NCBI RefSeq assembly: GCF_002165255.2
Contig: NZ_CP028561.1
Coordinates: 1,054,001 to 1,118,000, forward strand
From: Acinetobacter sp. WCHA45
GTDB lineage: Bacteria > Pseudomonadota > Gammaproteobacteria > Pseudomonadales > Moraxellaceae
Direction of reading: 5' to 3'
Length of the DNA stretch: 64,000 bases
Position 1 is the first letter of the stretch. Each line of letters begins with the position of its first letter. The notes beneath the pieces were generated by a model. The model did not search any database, was not told the DNA's origin, and saw only the letters and a list, made by a program, of their open reading frames with translations. Of this stretch, positions 47,927-58,857 are shown piece after piece. The position numbers and the translations under genes were made by a program.

Positions 47927-48740
47927 GGGCTTGTTGAGAATTAACAAAGGCAACTGATTAATTTATAATAGTACTATGGATAGATACATACTTACTGATG
48001 CCCAATGGGCAAAAATGGAACCTTTTTGCCTAGGTAAAGTGACCGATCGAGGTCGTAGTGGAAAAGATAATCGATTATTCTTAGAAGCAGTCCTCTGGAT
48101 TGCCCGTACAGGCAGTCCATGGCGTGATCTACCTCCTCATTTTGGTAAATGGAATACCGTCTTTAAAAGATACCGTGACTGGGTGAAAGCTGGTGTATTT
48201 GAAACTATTTTTGCATCTGTAAATGAAGATGTTGATTTGGAATACGCCATGATTGATGGAACGATTGTTAAAGTTCATCGACATGGGCAAGGTGCAAAAG
48301 GGGGACTTTCAAACAGTCTATAGGTAAATCTCGAGGTGGAATGACCTGTAAAATTCTTGCCTTAGTGGATAGTCTAGGCAACCTCATTAAGTTTCGATTA
48401 ATGCCTGGTCAATATCACGATTTAGTAGAAACCAAACCTTTAATTGAAGATGTTGATTTTCAAGCATTACTAGCGGATAAAGCATTTGATGCAGATTGGC
48501 TGATTCAAGAACTAAATGAACGTAAAGTGAAAGTGGTGATCCCACCCAAATCTAATCGAAAAGTAATGAGAGCATTTGATACGATTATGTATAAATGGCG
48601 TCATCTCATTGAAAACTATTTCTGTAAGTTAAAAGAATTTAAACGTATAGCGATGCGTAGTTGTAAAACAGATACGAGTTTTGAAGCCATGATTCAATTG
48701 TGCGCTAGTTTAATTAACTCTCGGTAATTCTCAACAAACC
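47927..48740 (+). mobile_element. IS5-family (IS427-type) insertion sequence
   Basis: The 814-bp element has terminal inverted repeats: GGGCTTGTTGAGAATTA at 47927 and the complement GGGTTTGTTGAGAATTA at 48740, one mismatch in 17. It is flanked by a direct duplication of CTA (47924-47926 and 48741-48743). Clean flanks and an otherwise intact transposase frame suggest a recent insertion. It sits in the gap between tRNA-Val and the next gene and disrupts no obvious gene. Confidence 0.88.
47976..48727 (+). CDS. IS5-family transposase, two frames joined by -1 frameshifting
   Basis: The first frame (47976-48323) encodes the N-terminal part through DGTIVKVHRHGQGAKGG. The second, shifted by -1, encodes QSIGKSRGGMTCKILALVD and the rest to 48727 (ADKAFDADW with the second Asp, and the Glu segment WRHLIENYFCKLKEF). 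The junction is a slippery A-AAA-GGG run at 48296-48302, as expected for programmed frameshifting in the IS427 group. The fused product of about 250 residues has a complete DDE set. A simple inactivating frameshift is less likely given the slippery site. Confidence 0.85.
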
Positions 48741-48830
48741 CTAAATGAACAAAGATATGATGACCTGAATACACAGCTAACAACGAACGAAACGATTCTG
48801 ATTGTTTTTAAAAATGTTCAAGGTTGTAGA

Positions 48831-48851
48831 AAAGCCCGTTAATCGGGCTTT
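48831..48851 (+). terminator. Hairpin terminator
   Basis: AAAGCCCG (48831-48838) pairs with CGGGCTTT (48844-48851), followed by TTT. No gene clearly belongs to it; it may have served the region split by the IS5 copy. Confidence 0.7.
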
Positions 48852-48927
48852 TTTAATGCCCATTATTTTTAAAACAAATTTACGCTATAGTTTGTCAGAA
48901 GGATTAGGATAGCGACAGGGAATTGTG

Positions 48928-49161
48928 ATGCCGATATTTATGATTATAGTGATTGTTATTGGTTTGATTTTATTGTTCTTTTTTGCCAAGAAAACTGATC
49001 CTACACAAGATAATTTTGATTATAGCCAGCCATATTCATCAACAACCTCCTCATGTGATTCTTCTCAAAATAATGATTTCAGACGTTCTGATGAATGTAG
49101 CTCAAATGATGATTCGAGCTCAGACTCAAGTGGTTGTGATAGTAGCAGCAATAATGATTAG
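48928..49161 (+). CDS. Small membrane-anchored Ser-rich protein
   Basis: The 77-residue product has one N-terminal transmembrane helix (MPIFMIIVIVIGLILLFFFA) followed by a tail of serine, aspartate, asparagine and three cysteines. The ATG at 48928 has AGGGAA upstream; a GTG lies one codon earlier. Family and function are not recognised. Similar Ser/Cys tails occur in small Acinetobacter membrane proteins. Confidence 0.65.
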   Translation: MPIFMIIVIVIGLILLFFFAKKTDPTQDNFDYSQPYSSTTSSCDSSQNNDFRRSDECSSNDDSSSDSSGCDSSSNND

Positions 49162-49213
49162 AAAAAGCTTGTACCCCATAAGGGGCAAGGGGTACAAGAT
49201 AAACTGAGTTTAA

Positions 49214-49897
49214 TTAAGGTAGATCAAACCAAATCATTTGGCTGTCTTGCAATGCAGTAATGGTTGCAGTTTCATCGAATACTAAAGCATCACCTGCTTT
49301 AAGCAAATGATCGGCGATCATTACTTCACCTGAAATCACATGCACGTAGTTCACTTTTTTTCGTACTGTAATTTCTAAATATTGATCTTTTTCAATGACA
49401 GCAGTTTTCACTTCTGCATTTTGACGAATCGACATTGGCGCAGATGCATCACCAGCAATCAAGTGCCATTGGTTTGGATGGTCTTTTGGATTCAGCTGAA
49501 TTTGCTGATAGGTTGGTTCGGCATCTTGCACATTCGGTTGAATCCAAATCTGTAATAGATGCACCGCTTTATCATGCTTGTTCATTTCACTGTGGGTGAC
49601 CCCAGTTCCAGCACTCATCAATTGCCATTCACCCGCATTGATCTGACCTTCATTGCCCATACTGTCTTTATGGGAAATAGTGCCATCAAGTACGCAGGTT
49701 AGGATTTCCATGTTGTCATGGGGATGAGTACCGAAACCATTATGTGCAGCAACTGTATCATCATTGATCACGCGAAGGGCACTGACACCCATATATTTCG
49801 GGTTGTACCAGCTACCAAATGAAAAGCTATGGTAGGTGTCTAACCAATCTGCTTTGACATGACCACGATTTTCACTACGATGTAGATAAGCATTCAT
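49214..49897 (-). CDS. Pirin family protein (bicupin)
   Basis: The 227-residue bicupin has the pirin metal-binding set in the N-terminal cupin: HPHDNMEILTCVLDG (His and Glu) and GVTHSEMNKHDKAVHLLQIW. It resembles E. coli YhhW, which has quercetin 2,3-dioxygenase activity in vitro. A physiological substrate is not known. It stands alone, convergent with the small gene to its left. Confidence 0.92.
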   Translation of the reverse strand: MNAYLHRSENRGHVKADWLDTYHSFSFGSWYNPKYMGVSALRVINDDTVAAHNGFGTHPHDNMEILTCVLDGTISHKDSMGNEGQINAGEWQLMSAGTGVTHSEMNKHDKAVHLLQIWIQPNVQDAEPTYQQIQLNPKDHPNQWHLIAGDASAPMSIRQNAEVKTAVIEKDQYLEITVRKKVNYVHVISGEVMIADHLLKAGDALVFDETATITALQDSQMIWFDLP

Positions 49898-50036
49898 CTT
49901 TCATCTCCTAATTCTTATGTTTTGCTTGATAGTAATAATATCGATTCATAATAGTTATAAATAGTCTTTAATTGCGACATATTGTTCTATTTATGGAATG
50001 ATTGTTTACCATGGATTCTTATTAGATATTAAAAAA

Positions 50037-50056
50037 GGCTGAATATATATTCAGCC
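50037..50056 (-). terminator. Terminator of argG
   Basis: A perfect palindrome, GGCTGAATAT-ATATTCAGCC, is followed on the minus strand by TTTTTT, 33 bp after the argG stop. Confidence 0.85.
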
Positions 50057-50088
50057 CTTTTCTGTAAGATAATTTACTTATCAATCGC

Positions 50089-51447
<1,359 letters not shown>

Positions 51448-51726
51448 TTATTAGTAAAGACCCCGAATAGGTGGTCTTGAGAATAAAAAATCGGAGCTAT
51501 TGTAACACTTTTCATTGAGCTTGTTTTCCCGAAAGAAAAAACTAAGCAGAAAAATTATGTGCGCTTTCATGTGGAATATTGAATTTTTAAGATGTAAATC
51601 ATAACGGTTACATTTGTTTTGACTTTAGTGTCAGCATTTTCTTAAAAAAAGTCATAAACACGTATAAAAATTCAGTTAAAGTACTATGCAACAAGTTGCA
51701 AAGCCAATAAATATAGAAGGAATACC

Positions 51727-53757
51727 ATGACTAGCTATGCAAATATCTTAAAACCATTACATTTGGGTTTTACGACCATTAAAAACCGTGTTGTGATGGG
51801 TTCAATGCACTCTGGTTTAGAAGACCGTTTTTTTAACTATCCTAAACTTGCAGCTTATTTTGGTGAGCGCGCAAAAGGGGGCGTAGGTCTTATTATCACT
51901 GGTGGTATTTCTCCAAACCGTCAAGGTTGGTTATTGCCAGCGGGTGGTACGATGAATAGTTTGGTGGATATTCCTCATCACCGTCTTGTTACTCATGCTG
52001 TGCATAAGCATGGTTCAAAAATTCTTATGCAGATTTTGCATTCTGGTCGTTATGGATATCATCCATTTTCAGTTTCTTCTTCGCCAATTCAAGCCCCAAT
52101 TAACCCATTTAAACCACGTCAAATGTCAGATTCACAAATTCTGGCTACAATTGATGACTATGCACGCTGTGCAAGCCTAGCTAAAAAAGCAGGGTATGAC
52201 GGTGTTGAAATCATGGGTTCAGAGGGATATTTAATCAACCAATTCCTTAGCAGCCACGTGAACAAGCGCACCGATCGCTGGGGTGGTGATATTGAAAACC
52301 GTATGCGTTTTCCTGTGGAAATTGTCAAAGCAATCCGTGCCAAAGTGGGTGAGAAGTTCATCATCTGCTTCCGTTTATCCATGCTGGATCTCGTGCATGA
52401 CGGAAATACAATGCAGGAAGTGATCGTAGTAGCAAAGGCACTTGAAAAAGCAGGCGTGACTTTATTAAACACAGGGATTGGCTGGCATGAAGCACGTATC
52501 CCAACGATTGTCACTTCTGTGCCTCGTGCTGCATTTGTGGATTATACCGCCGAAGTTAAACAGCATGTTTCAATACCAGTGATTGCGTCAAACCGTATCA
52601 ATATGCCAGATGTTGCTGAAGAGATTGTTGCTTCTGGTAAGGCCGATATGGTGCAAATGGCTCGTCCATTATTGGCAGACCCATATTGGGTCAATAAAAC
52701 TGCAACCAACCGTGTGGATGAAATTAATACCTGTATCGCTTGTAATCAGGCGTGTTTGGATCATGCCTTTAAAAATGAGCGTGTCTCTTGTTTAGTCAAT
52801 CCACAGGCATGTTTTGAAACAGAACTGGTTTATATCAAAACCAAGAAACCAAAACGTGTTGCGGTTGTGGGTGGTGGTGTTGCAGGCATGTCGGCTGCAA
52901 CAGTGGCGGCAAGTCGTGGTCATGCCGTAACCTTGTTTGAAGCCAATAATGATGTGGGCGGTCAGTTTAATCTAGCAAAAGTTGTTCCTGGAAAAGAAGA
53001 ATTTCATGAAACCATTCGTTATTTTAAAGTTCAACTCAAACAGACAGGTGTGGATGTTCGCTTAAATACTAAGGTCAATCGTGAACAGTTGGAACGTGAA
53101 GGCTTTGATGAAGTGGTGATTGCAACAGGCGTAGTGCCACGCGCCTTAAAAATTCAGGGTAGTGATGCACCACAAGTCTTGTCTTATGCAGAAGTACTAA
53201 AAGGCGCTAAGGTTGGTCATAAGGTTGCTGTGATTGGTGCAGGGGGTATTGGTTTTGATGTGTCAGAGTTTTTACTAAAACCACCCCATCAACCACAGCC
53301 ACAACCATTGGCAGAATGGCAACGCGAATGGGGCGTTGATCCAAACCCTAATTATATTTCTGAAGGCGGTGTACAACGTCCAGAAGTTGAAATGCCTGTA
53401 CGTCAGATTTATTTATTACAACGCAAAACTACACCTTTAGGTATTGGCTTAGGTAAGACTTCAGGCTGGGTACATCGTGCACAATTGAAAAAGCATGCTG
53501 TGCGTATGCTGCGCGGTGTGCAATATAAGGCTGTAACTGACGAAGGCTTATGGGTTGAGCATAATGGCCATGACCAGTTATTGCGTGTGGATACCATTGT
53601 GGTGTGTGCAGGTCAGGAATCAGTAAAAGATTTAGTACCGCACGAGAATGAAACCACATTGGCAAAATATCATGTGATTGGTGGTGCAAAGTTAGCAGGT
53701 GAGCTGGATGCCAAGCGTGCAATCCGCGAAGGGGCAGAATTGGCCGCTAAACTCTAA
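51727..53757 (+). CDS. fadH: NADPH-dependent 2,4-dienoyl-CoA reductase
   Basis: The 676-residue flavoprotein has an N-terminal FMN TIM barrel of the old yellow enzyme type and a 4Fe-4S cluster with cysteines in CIACNQACLDHAF and SCLVNP (about 338-360). The FAD motif VVGGGVAGMSAA is near 383 and the NADPH motif VIGAGGIGFDVSEF near 505. It reduces dienoyl-CoAs in the degradation of unsaturated fatty acids. Length and motifs match E. coli FadH (672). AAGGAA lies before the ATG. Confidence 0.95.
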   Translation: MTSYANILKPLHLGFTTIKNRVVMGSMHSGLEDRFFNYPKLAAYFGERAKGGVGLIITGGISPNRQGWLLPAGGTMNSLVDIPHHRLVTHAVHKHGSKILMQILHSGRYGYHPFSVSSSPIQAPINPFKPRQMSDSQILATIDDYARCASLAKKAGYDGVEIMGSEGYLINQFLSSHVNKRTDRWGGDIENRMRFPVEIVKAIRAKVGEKFIICFRLSMLDLVHDGNTMQEVIVVAKALEKAGVTLLNTGIGWHEARIPTIVTSVPRAAFVDYTAEVKQHVSIPVIASNRINMPDVAEEIVASGKADMVQMARPLLADPYWVNKTATNRVDEINTCIACNQACLDHAFKNERVSCLVNPQACFETELVYIKTKKPKRVAVVGGGVAGMSAATVAASRGHAVTLFEANNDVGGQFNLAKVVPGKEEFHETIRYFKVQLKQTGVDVRLNTKVNREQLEREGFDEVVIATGVVPRALKIQGSDAPQVLSYAEVLKGAKVGHKVAVIGAGGIGFDVSEFLLKPPHQPQPQPLAEWQREWGVDPNPNYISEGGVQRPEVEMPVRQIYLLQRKTTPLGIGLGKTSGWVHRAQLKKHAVRMLRGVQYKAVTDEGLWVEHNGHDQLLRVDTIVVCAGQESVKDLVPHENETTLAKYHVIGGAKLAGELDAKRAIREGAELAAKL

Positions 53758-53843
53758 TAATTGATGAAACATTATGCATTTGAATACATTGCAGTTAAAT
53801 TTCTCTTGAATAAAGAGGGCAAGCTTTGTATTCTTACGCACAT

Positions 53844-53933
53844 GGAAGCGTGGCAGAGCGGTTTAATGCACCGGTCTTGAAAACCGACGAGGGTGTGAGT
53901 CCTCCGTGAGTTCGAATCTCACCGCTTCCGCCA
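53844..53933 (+). tRNA. tRNA-Ser(TGA)
   Basis: The 90-nt gene has acceptor GGAAGCG/CGCTTCC, anticodon TGA in CGGTCTTGAAAACCG, a long variable arm, discriminator G and encoded CCA. It marks the left edge of the accessory region, and tRNA-Ser genes are common integration sites. Confidence 0.96.
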
Positions 53934-53940
53934 AATATCG

Positions 53941-53972
53941 AAATAAGCCCTTGTTTTTACAAGGGCTTATTT
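53941..53972 (+). terminator. Terminator of tRNA-Ser
   Basis: AAATAAGCCCTTGT (53941-53954) pairs with ACAAGGGCTTATTT (53959-53972), followed by TTT. Confidence 0.9.
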
Positions 53973-54681
53973 TTTATCTATATTTTTGTCCCACATTGTA
54001 ACCCACATTAAAATTCTGATTAAATCAATGGTAACTGGATGAAATTGGTAGCCTTTGGATAGCTGTTAAAAGTTACGAGTTGTTTATCGTACTTCAAAAT
54101 AAGAAATAGTATTCGATTTTACCGCATAGCTTTTGCTGTCCATTACCTTTCTGATCATGGCCTTTTATAAATTACATGTGTTCTCTTTCTATTTGGAGGG
54201 GCTCTAGGTTGCTTAAAGCCAAGCTTAAAAATCGGTAGAACCAAAACATCCAACCAACCACCACATCATTCACCACCCATTTTCCTTGTTATATTGGTCA
54301 GTCTCCTCAACCTTATGTTTGCCAACTCTTACTGAACCACACTGTTACAGGTGTGGTTTTTTTATATCCATTTTGAGAGCTATGGATACTGATCTCCAAA
54401 TTTTCATCATGATTAGTAGTCTTTAAAAAGTGTATTAGTAAAAAATTAAGCCTTGAATAAGAGTTAAATTTTTTTAATTTAATAGTAATAAAAAATAGAA
54501 ATAAAAGTTAAATTTTTTTGGAATAGTGGTATTTTATTATTTGGAATAGTAGATAAAAAGCATTTGGTTTTCACCATGCTAGACCACTACCAGCCAGCGG
54601 TTCTGTAGTCTAGATAGTAGAAAATACTGGATATATTCTTAACTATATACTTTTATTTAAAGTATTGCACATTATTATTGA
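53973..54681. other. Non-coding left margin of the accessory island
   Basis: No gene is supported over about 700 bp. It contains a terminator-like hairpin (see 54335-54358) and then a very AT-rich part. Within that part AGTTAAATTTTTTT occurs twice (near 54462 and 54506) and TTTGGAATAGT twice (near 54518 and 54540), which could be binding sites upstream of the large gene. No integrase remnant was seen. Confidence 0.5.
54335..54358 (+). terminator. Hairpin terminator in the island margin
   Basis: AACCACAC (54335-54342) pairs with GTGTGGTT (54351-54358), followed by a run of Ts. No gene before it is recognised; it may end a transcript through a decayed gene. Confidence 0.7.
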
Positions 54682-57468
54682 ATGGATGTGAATATGACAA
54701 CTACACCAACATTAGTAATAAGTAATAAAGATATATTTAACTATCTAAAAGTCTGTATGTACAGTGAATCCATACATGAGTTGAGGCAAACTGGCAAAGA
54801 AATACATAGTGGTATCTTCTATGAAACGATACAAATGCTGGATAAAGTCGAATTTGGATTGACCAAAATTGAAGAAAATATAATTTCAACACAGTCTGCA
54901 TATCTTGATAGTGATGACGATACGAAAGAAGACATTATTGATTATTTGAATTTGTTGCGTTTGGATAGGGAGTTAATTGAATTTGCTGATAAGGTGGATA
55001 CCTTATTTAGTATTCAGGTGAGCCTGTTCATTCGGTTGGTCGATGAGGGGTTTCCAGAGTTCTATGCAGACGGTCACAACTGGACTAAATCGAATCTTCC
55101 TCTAAATCGGATTTTTGACTGTATAGCAAAGTATCGTCAGAAGTATGAACTGAGTCGGGAAAGTATTCATCAGGATTTAGTAGACTGCAATAACCGCCAT
55201 ATTGAGCTTGCAGAGGTATTTAGTAAAATCGTTAGGAAGACTAAAAAGGTTTATGTCTTAAGTTTGATGATTAAAATTTCCCCTAATTTTTCTAGGGAAC
55301 GTTTGGCTTCCTCATCATGGAATCAAAATAACATTGAACATGTGATGGAGGCTTTAAGGTCTAGCTATGCAGATATTGTTGCAAACTTTCATGTCTATGC
55401 TGATTTTGTTAATACGTTTATGGGGACAAATGAAAGCCTTAACTTCTGTGTCGTGTTGGTGCTAAAAAATGATAGAGAATACGACTCAAAACTTATTGCT
55501 TTAAAGATTGAGCATATCCTCAAGACTGATTTGAATCAGCGAAGTATTTACAGTCGGTATGATGATTATGATATAAAAGTTTATAGCCTGAATGAGCGTA
55601 TAAGACTTCATTTTAAGCACAGGCAGGTTACAGATGTGTTGGGATATAGACCAAAGAAACAACTGGAAGATTTTAATTATTGGTATTTATATCTATTTAC
55701 ACATTTTGAACGATTCATTAAGGCAGAGCGAAATAGACACAGGCACTTTGCATTTGATATTCATGAGGTAGGATATAGAGTTTCAAGGCTTTTGCATGAA
55801 ATCAAGAATCCTGCACCTGAATCTAAACCTACACGCACCAAAAAAACTGCAAAAGACATAACTCTCAGTTCATTATATCGGGAGTTTTCTGATGATGGGC
55901 TTTGGGAAAAGGCAATCTACAGACTCAATAATAAAAAAGAATATGCAGGGTTGTGTCACATCTATGATGAGCAAAAGTATTTTTTTCAATTTGAGCGAGA
56001 TACTATTGAGCAGCTTAAGCAACTAGAGTTGTTTATCCAGTATTTAAAATATGCTGATATTTCACCAATTAGTAGTGTAGATGCTGAACTTGGACATATC
56101 ATTCAATCCCCGAAACGGTATCTATCATTGATTGAAAAGTTGGCAATTATTCTGATACAAGATCATTACTTAGATCAGGTAAGTACAGAAAATTTGAACT
56201 ATATTCTAAAGGGTACACTTAGCCCAAACCTAAGATTCTTTCTGCGTGAACACAATAATAATCGAGATGTAGTTAACTTATTGAATAATGAAATTTTTTC
56301 ATTAGATTTCTATAAGGGGTTGCATAAGTATCTTTATGATTTAAAAGTAGAATTGCATAAAAGTGATATTGCTACAGAACAAGCAAAAGGAAGTGCAAAT
56401 GAGCAAAAAAACTATAAATCCATAAATGAGTATCTTCGCTATAAGTTTAAGAAAGATGTCGATGTTTACCGTTTCAGGATGACCTGTAGGTTTGGTACAC
56501 AAAATGTGCCAGAAGCCTTACTTTGTGCAGCATTTAGTGAGATATGGACAGAGTTCGTAAAGGACATTAAAAGGAAACCTAAAATTTTCGGCAAACAGCT
56601 TGTAGCACATGTCGGGACGTATGTATCGCTTACAGTACCTCTTATCGATATCACTCTGATTTTTGATTCTGCAAACAAAGGTGATTTTAGAATTAATACC
56701 GTTCAGAAGATTAACGAGTTTTGGAGAGGTTACCTGACTGACACATTTAAAGAGCAACTAATCCGTAAACTTGAGAAAAGGAGGCAAAGTGTAAAACAAA
56801 CGAACAATGTTCTATCCGTTGATTATAATGATTTCTTCAGCAAGTTGAGTCTCGAATCAATTGAATTGCCACTGATCCATGAAAGAAGAAAGCGTCAGGG
56901 TGACTACTTATTATTATGTAATTATAAAGATAAAAAACAACGATCTAGGTTTATTAAAGCTCTTGCAGAGTATTATGCAAACTATAGTCTTCTAAAACGA
57001 GCCTCAATTGAGGGACGTGAAATAGAGCTGAATTTATTACTTAAAGGACGATTACCCCAGCATGAGGAAAACATGATTCCCGAACGGATTCAAAAGCTGA
57101 GTAATAATTATGGACAGTCAACCGTTGAGGAGGGAAATGAGACAGTAACTAAAGCCAGTCAGCAAGATGAGCATCCAGACGATTCAGGTGTACCAATCCC
57201 TGAAACCCCATTATCTGTAGATGATCAGGATATATCGGAGCAGAACCAGGCTGAAACTAAATCCGAAGATCAACCTGAGACTATTTTGCATACCCAAAAT
57301 ATTGAACAATCTTTCCCTATTGATTCATCAGATCAAGTTGTTACTCTTGAACCAATTGAAAACCATCTGGATCAGGCTGGAAAAAATATGATGACAGGGA
57401 GGAAAGTTGAAGTACATAAAAAGAAAGTATTTGTAGCATCACCTAAAGCTAAGCCAAAGGACTCGTAA
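54682..57468 (+). CDS. 928-residue island protein of unknown function with two Gp2-like folds (inferred)
   Basis: I do not recognise a named family. The protein is soluble and highly charged. Two regions (about 188-350 and 595-790) share an order of elements with the inovirus Gp2 protein encoded downstream: a hydrophobic strand, a helix, a second strand (LNFCVVLVLKND; LIDITLIFDSANK), a helix ending in hydrophobics, then an ALAEYYANY-like helix. Neither has the His-x-His of Gp2. The last 110 residues are Gln/Asp/Glu-rich and disordered with a basic end (EVHKKKVFVASPKAKPK). It may be a replication-associated or DNA-binding factor of the island; that is inference. ATGs are at 54682 and 54694. 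Confidence 0.75.
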   Translation: MDVNMTTTPTLVISNKDIFNYLKVCMYSESIHELRQTGKEIHSGIFYETIQMLDKVEFGLTKIEENIISTQSAYLDSDDDTKEDIIDYLNLLRLDRELIEFADKVDTLFSIQVSLFIRLVDEGFPEFYADGHNWTKSNLPLNRIFDCIAKYRQKYELSRESIHQDLVDCNNRHIELAEVFSKIVRKTKKVYVLSLMIKISPNFSRERLASSSWNQNNIEHVMEALRSSYADIVANFHVYADFVNTFMGTNESLNFCVVLVLKNDREYDSKLIALKIEHILKTDLNQRSIYSRYDDYDIKVYSLNERIRLHFKHRQVTDVLGYRPKKQLEDFNYWYLYLFTHFERFIKAERNRHRHFAFDIHEVGYRVSRLLHEIKNPAPESKPTRTKKTAKDITLSSLYREFSDDGLWEKAIYRLNNKKEYAGLCHIYDEQKYFFQFERDTIEQLKQLELFIQYLKYADISPISSVDAELGHIIQSPKRYLSLIEKLAIILIQDHYLDQVSTENLNYILKGTLSPNLRFFLREHNNNRDVVNLLNNEIFSLDFYKGLHKYLYDLKVELHKSDIATEQAKGSANEQKNYKSINEYLRYKFKKDVDVYRFRMTCRFGTQNVPEALLCAAFSEIWTEFVKDIKRKPKIFGKQLVAHVGTYVSLTVPLIDITLIFDSANKGDFRINTVQKINEFWRGYLTDTFKEQLIRKLEKRRQSVKQTNNVLSVDYNDFFSKLSLESIELPLIHERRKRQGDYLLLCNYKDKKQRSRFIKALAEYYANYSLLKRASIEGREIELNLLLKGRLPQHEENMIPERIQKLSNNYGQSTVEEGNETVTKASQQDEHPDDSGVPIPETPLSVDDQDISEQNQAETKSEDQPETILHTQNIEQSFPIDSSDQVVTLEPIENHLDQAGKNMMTGRKVEVHKKKVFVASPKAKPKDS

Positions 57469-57670
57469 AATGACTTAACTTTAACTTCCATTTTTACCTA
57501 TAAAATCATACCAATGGGTTTGAATTACCTGCATTCATATAGTTGTGGAGATAGGTGAGTTTTAAAAATTGTTTGTGATTGTATTGATATTTTCAAATCA
57601 GCAAAACCGTAACTCTCACTTGCATTTCAGCTTAAATTGTAGTGCAGGAATAATATCATCGAATGGGTTC

Positions 57671-57693
57671 AAAGCCTTATACCATAAGGCTTT
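57671..57693 (+). terminator. Terminator of the 928-residue protein gene
   Basis: AAAGCCTTAT (57671-57680) pairs with ATAAGGCTTT (57684-57693) around ACC, followed by TCT. It lies about 200 bp after the stop. Confidence 0.75.
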
Positions 57694-57976
57694 TCTAGTC
57701 TGTGTCATCAGTCATTTCCCATAGCCATGATCTGAAGATTTTGCTAGGATTATAATTTAATTATATTATTATAGATTACTGATAAATCAATTGCTTATAA
57801 AAATCTATCTAATAAATTCCTTACTTAAAAAATATACAAATCGAACAATCATAAGAGTGTAACCCTAAAATATTCATTCATAAAAACTTACTATCCAAAA
57901 ATTTAATGATTGAAATTTAAGAATTTTTATAACTGATTCATCATGCCTTTGGGTAATTTATTACAGAGTCATCTTT

Positions 57977-57997
57977 CCTATGGTTCTAACCCATAGG
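57977..57997 (+). promoter_or_regulatory. Hairpin covering the Gp2 ribosome-binding site
   Basis: CCTATGG (57977-57983) pairs with CCATAGG (57991-57997). The last two Gs belong to the GGAG site at 57996-57999, 9 bases before the ATG, so folding would occlude initiation. Confidence 0.5.
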
Positions 57998-58007
57998 AGA
58001 TACATAC

Positions 58008-58853
58008 ATGAACCGTAATGAAATCCTGATTCAGATTGAAGACTTGATGCTGGATGTTTGTTCAGGAAAATATCATTGGAAAGAAGCTGAATACGAACTT
58101 GAAGATTATCGGGAAGTGGCTACTGATATTTATGATCCTGACCTTGAATATTCACCCATGCTACAAGGCTACTTGGATTTGATGTCGATTAGCCGTTCAT
58201 TGGATTTACATGGCAGGACAAAAAGAGATAATTCGTTATTCCGTTCAAGGACTGATTTTATAGATTTCTGTGATGGCTTGCTGAATGAGCATGATCGTTT
58301 TATCAGTAGGCATAAGCGACAACGCAAACGCAATTTCAAGGTATTAAAGAAGAATTTTGAGGACTTATTGGATCAGCATTGCAAACTGTTATTGGTACGT
58401 GTGGATGTGAGTTATTTATATGATGCTAATAAGGACATTCGCCAGTTTGATGCTGACTTAAATACTTTCCGTCGTCTTATTCATCTTCGGCACGATTGCT
58501 TTGAGCATGTACTGGATTATTCATGGGCGATTGAACAGGGACGGAACAAAGGCTATCACTGTCATTTTCTTTTTATCTATAACGGTTCAAAACACATGCG
58601 TGATGGATACTTTGCTGAACAGATAAGTAAAACGTGGTTAGATGTTACCGATGATGATGGCTGTTATTTTAGTTGTAATCGCAAAAGCCACAAGGACAAT
58701 TATCTCAGACAAGGCACTTTGGGTATTGGCACGATTCAACGTAATCATGACGAAGTGGAAAAAGCCTTGAATGCTATTGGTTACTTGGCAAGTGCTGATA
58801 AGGAAGATCAGCATTTACGAGCAAAAATTAAGGGGATGCGTTGCTTTGGATAG
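58008..58853 (+). CDS. Inovirus-type Gp2 (YagK/YfjJ) protein, replication-initiation-like
   Basis: The 281-residue protein matches the YagK/YfjJ C-terminal family. The core is KLLLVRVDVSYLY (about 126-138), GRNKGYHCHFLFIYNG (about 178-193) with His184-Cys185-His186 resembling an HUH metal site, and AEQISKTWLDVT and ALNAIGYLASADK (about 258-270). A basic patch RHKRQRKRNFKVLKK (101-115) precedes the core. Proteins of this family occur in inoviruses and in P4-like satellite islands and are thought to start rolling-circle replication. A catalytic tyrosine cannot be pointed to with certainty. Confidence 0.8.
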   Translation: MNRNEILIQIEDLMLDVCSGKYHWKEAEYELEDYREVATDIYDPDLEYSPMLQGYLDLMSISRSLDLHGRTKRDNSLFRSRTDFIDFCDGLLNEHDRFISRHKRQRKRNFKVLKKNFEDLLDQHCKLLLVRVDVSYLYDANKDIRQFDADLNTFRRLIHLRHDCFEHVLDYSWAIEQGRNKGYHCHFLFIYNGSKHMRDGYFAEQISKTWLDVTDDDGCYFSCNRKSHKDNYLRQGTLGIGTIQRNHDEVEKALNAIGYLASADKEDQHLRAKIKGMRCFG

Positions 58854-58857
58854 ATAT

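Larger units (their letters stand above)
57469..58007. other. AT-rich non-coding region before the Gp2 gene
   Basis: No gene is seen. The first part ends with a terminator hairpin at 57671-57693. The remainder (about 57740-57960) is extremely AT-rich, and a hairpin at 57977-57997 overlaps the Gp2 ribosome site. An AT-rich block beside a replication-initiation-type gene could be an origin; no clear iterons were found. Confidence 0.45.

Noticed and set aside
51455..51480. Riboswitch or T-box in the argG leader
   Set aside because: Only a short AAGACC/GGTCTT pairing is visible; no T-box or other riboswitch signature is present.
53934..54681. Decayed integrase next to tRNA-Ser
   Set aside because: No frame on either strand in this interval shows tyrosine or serine recombinase motifs.
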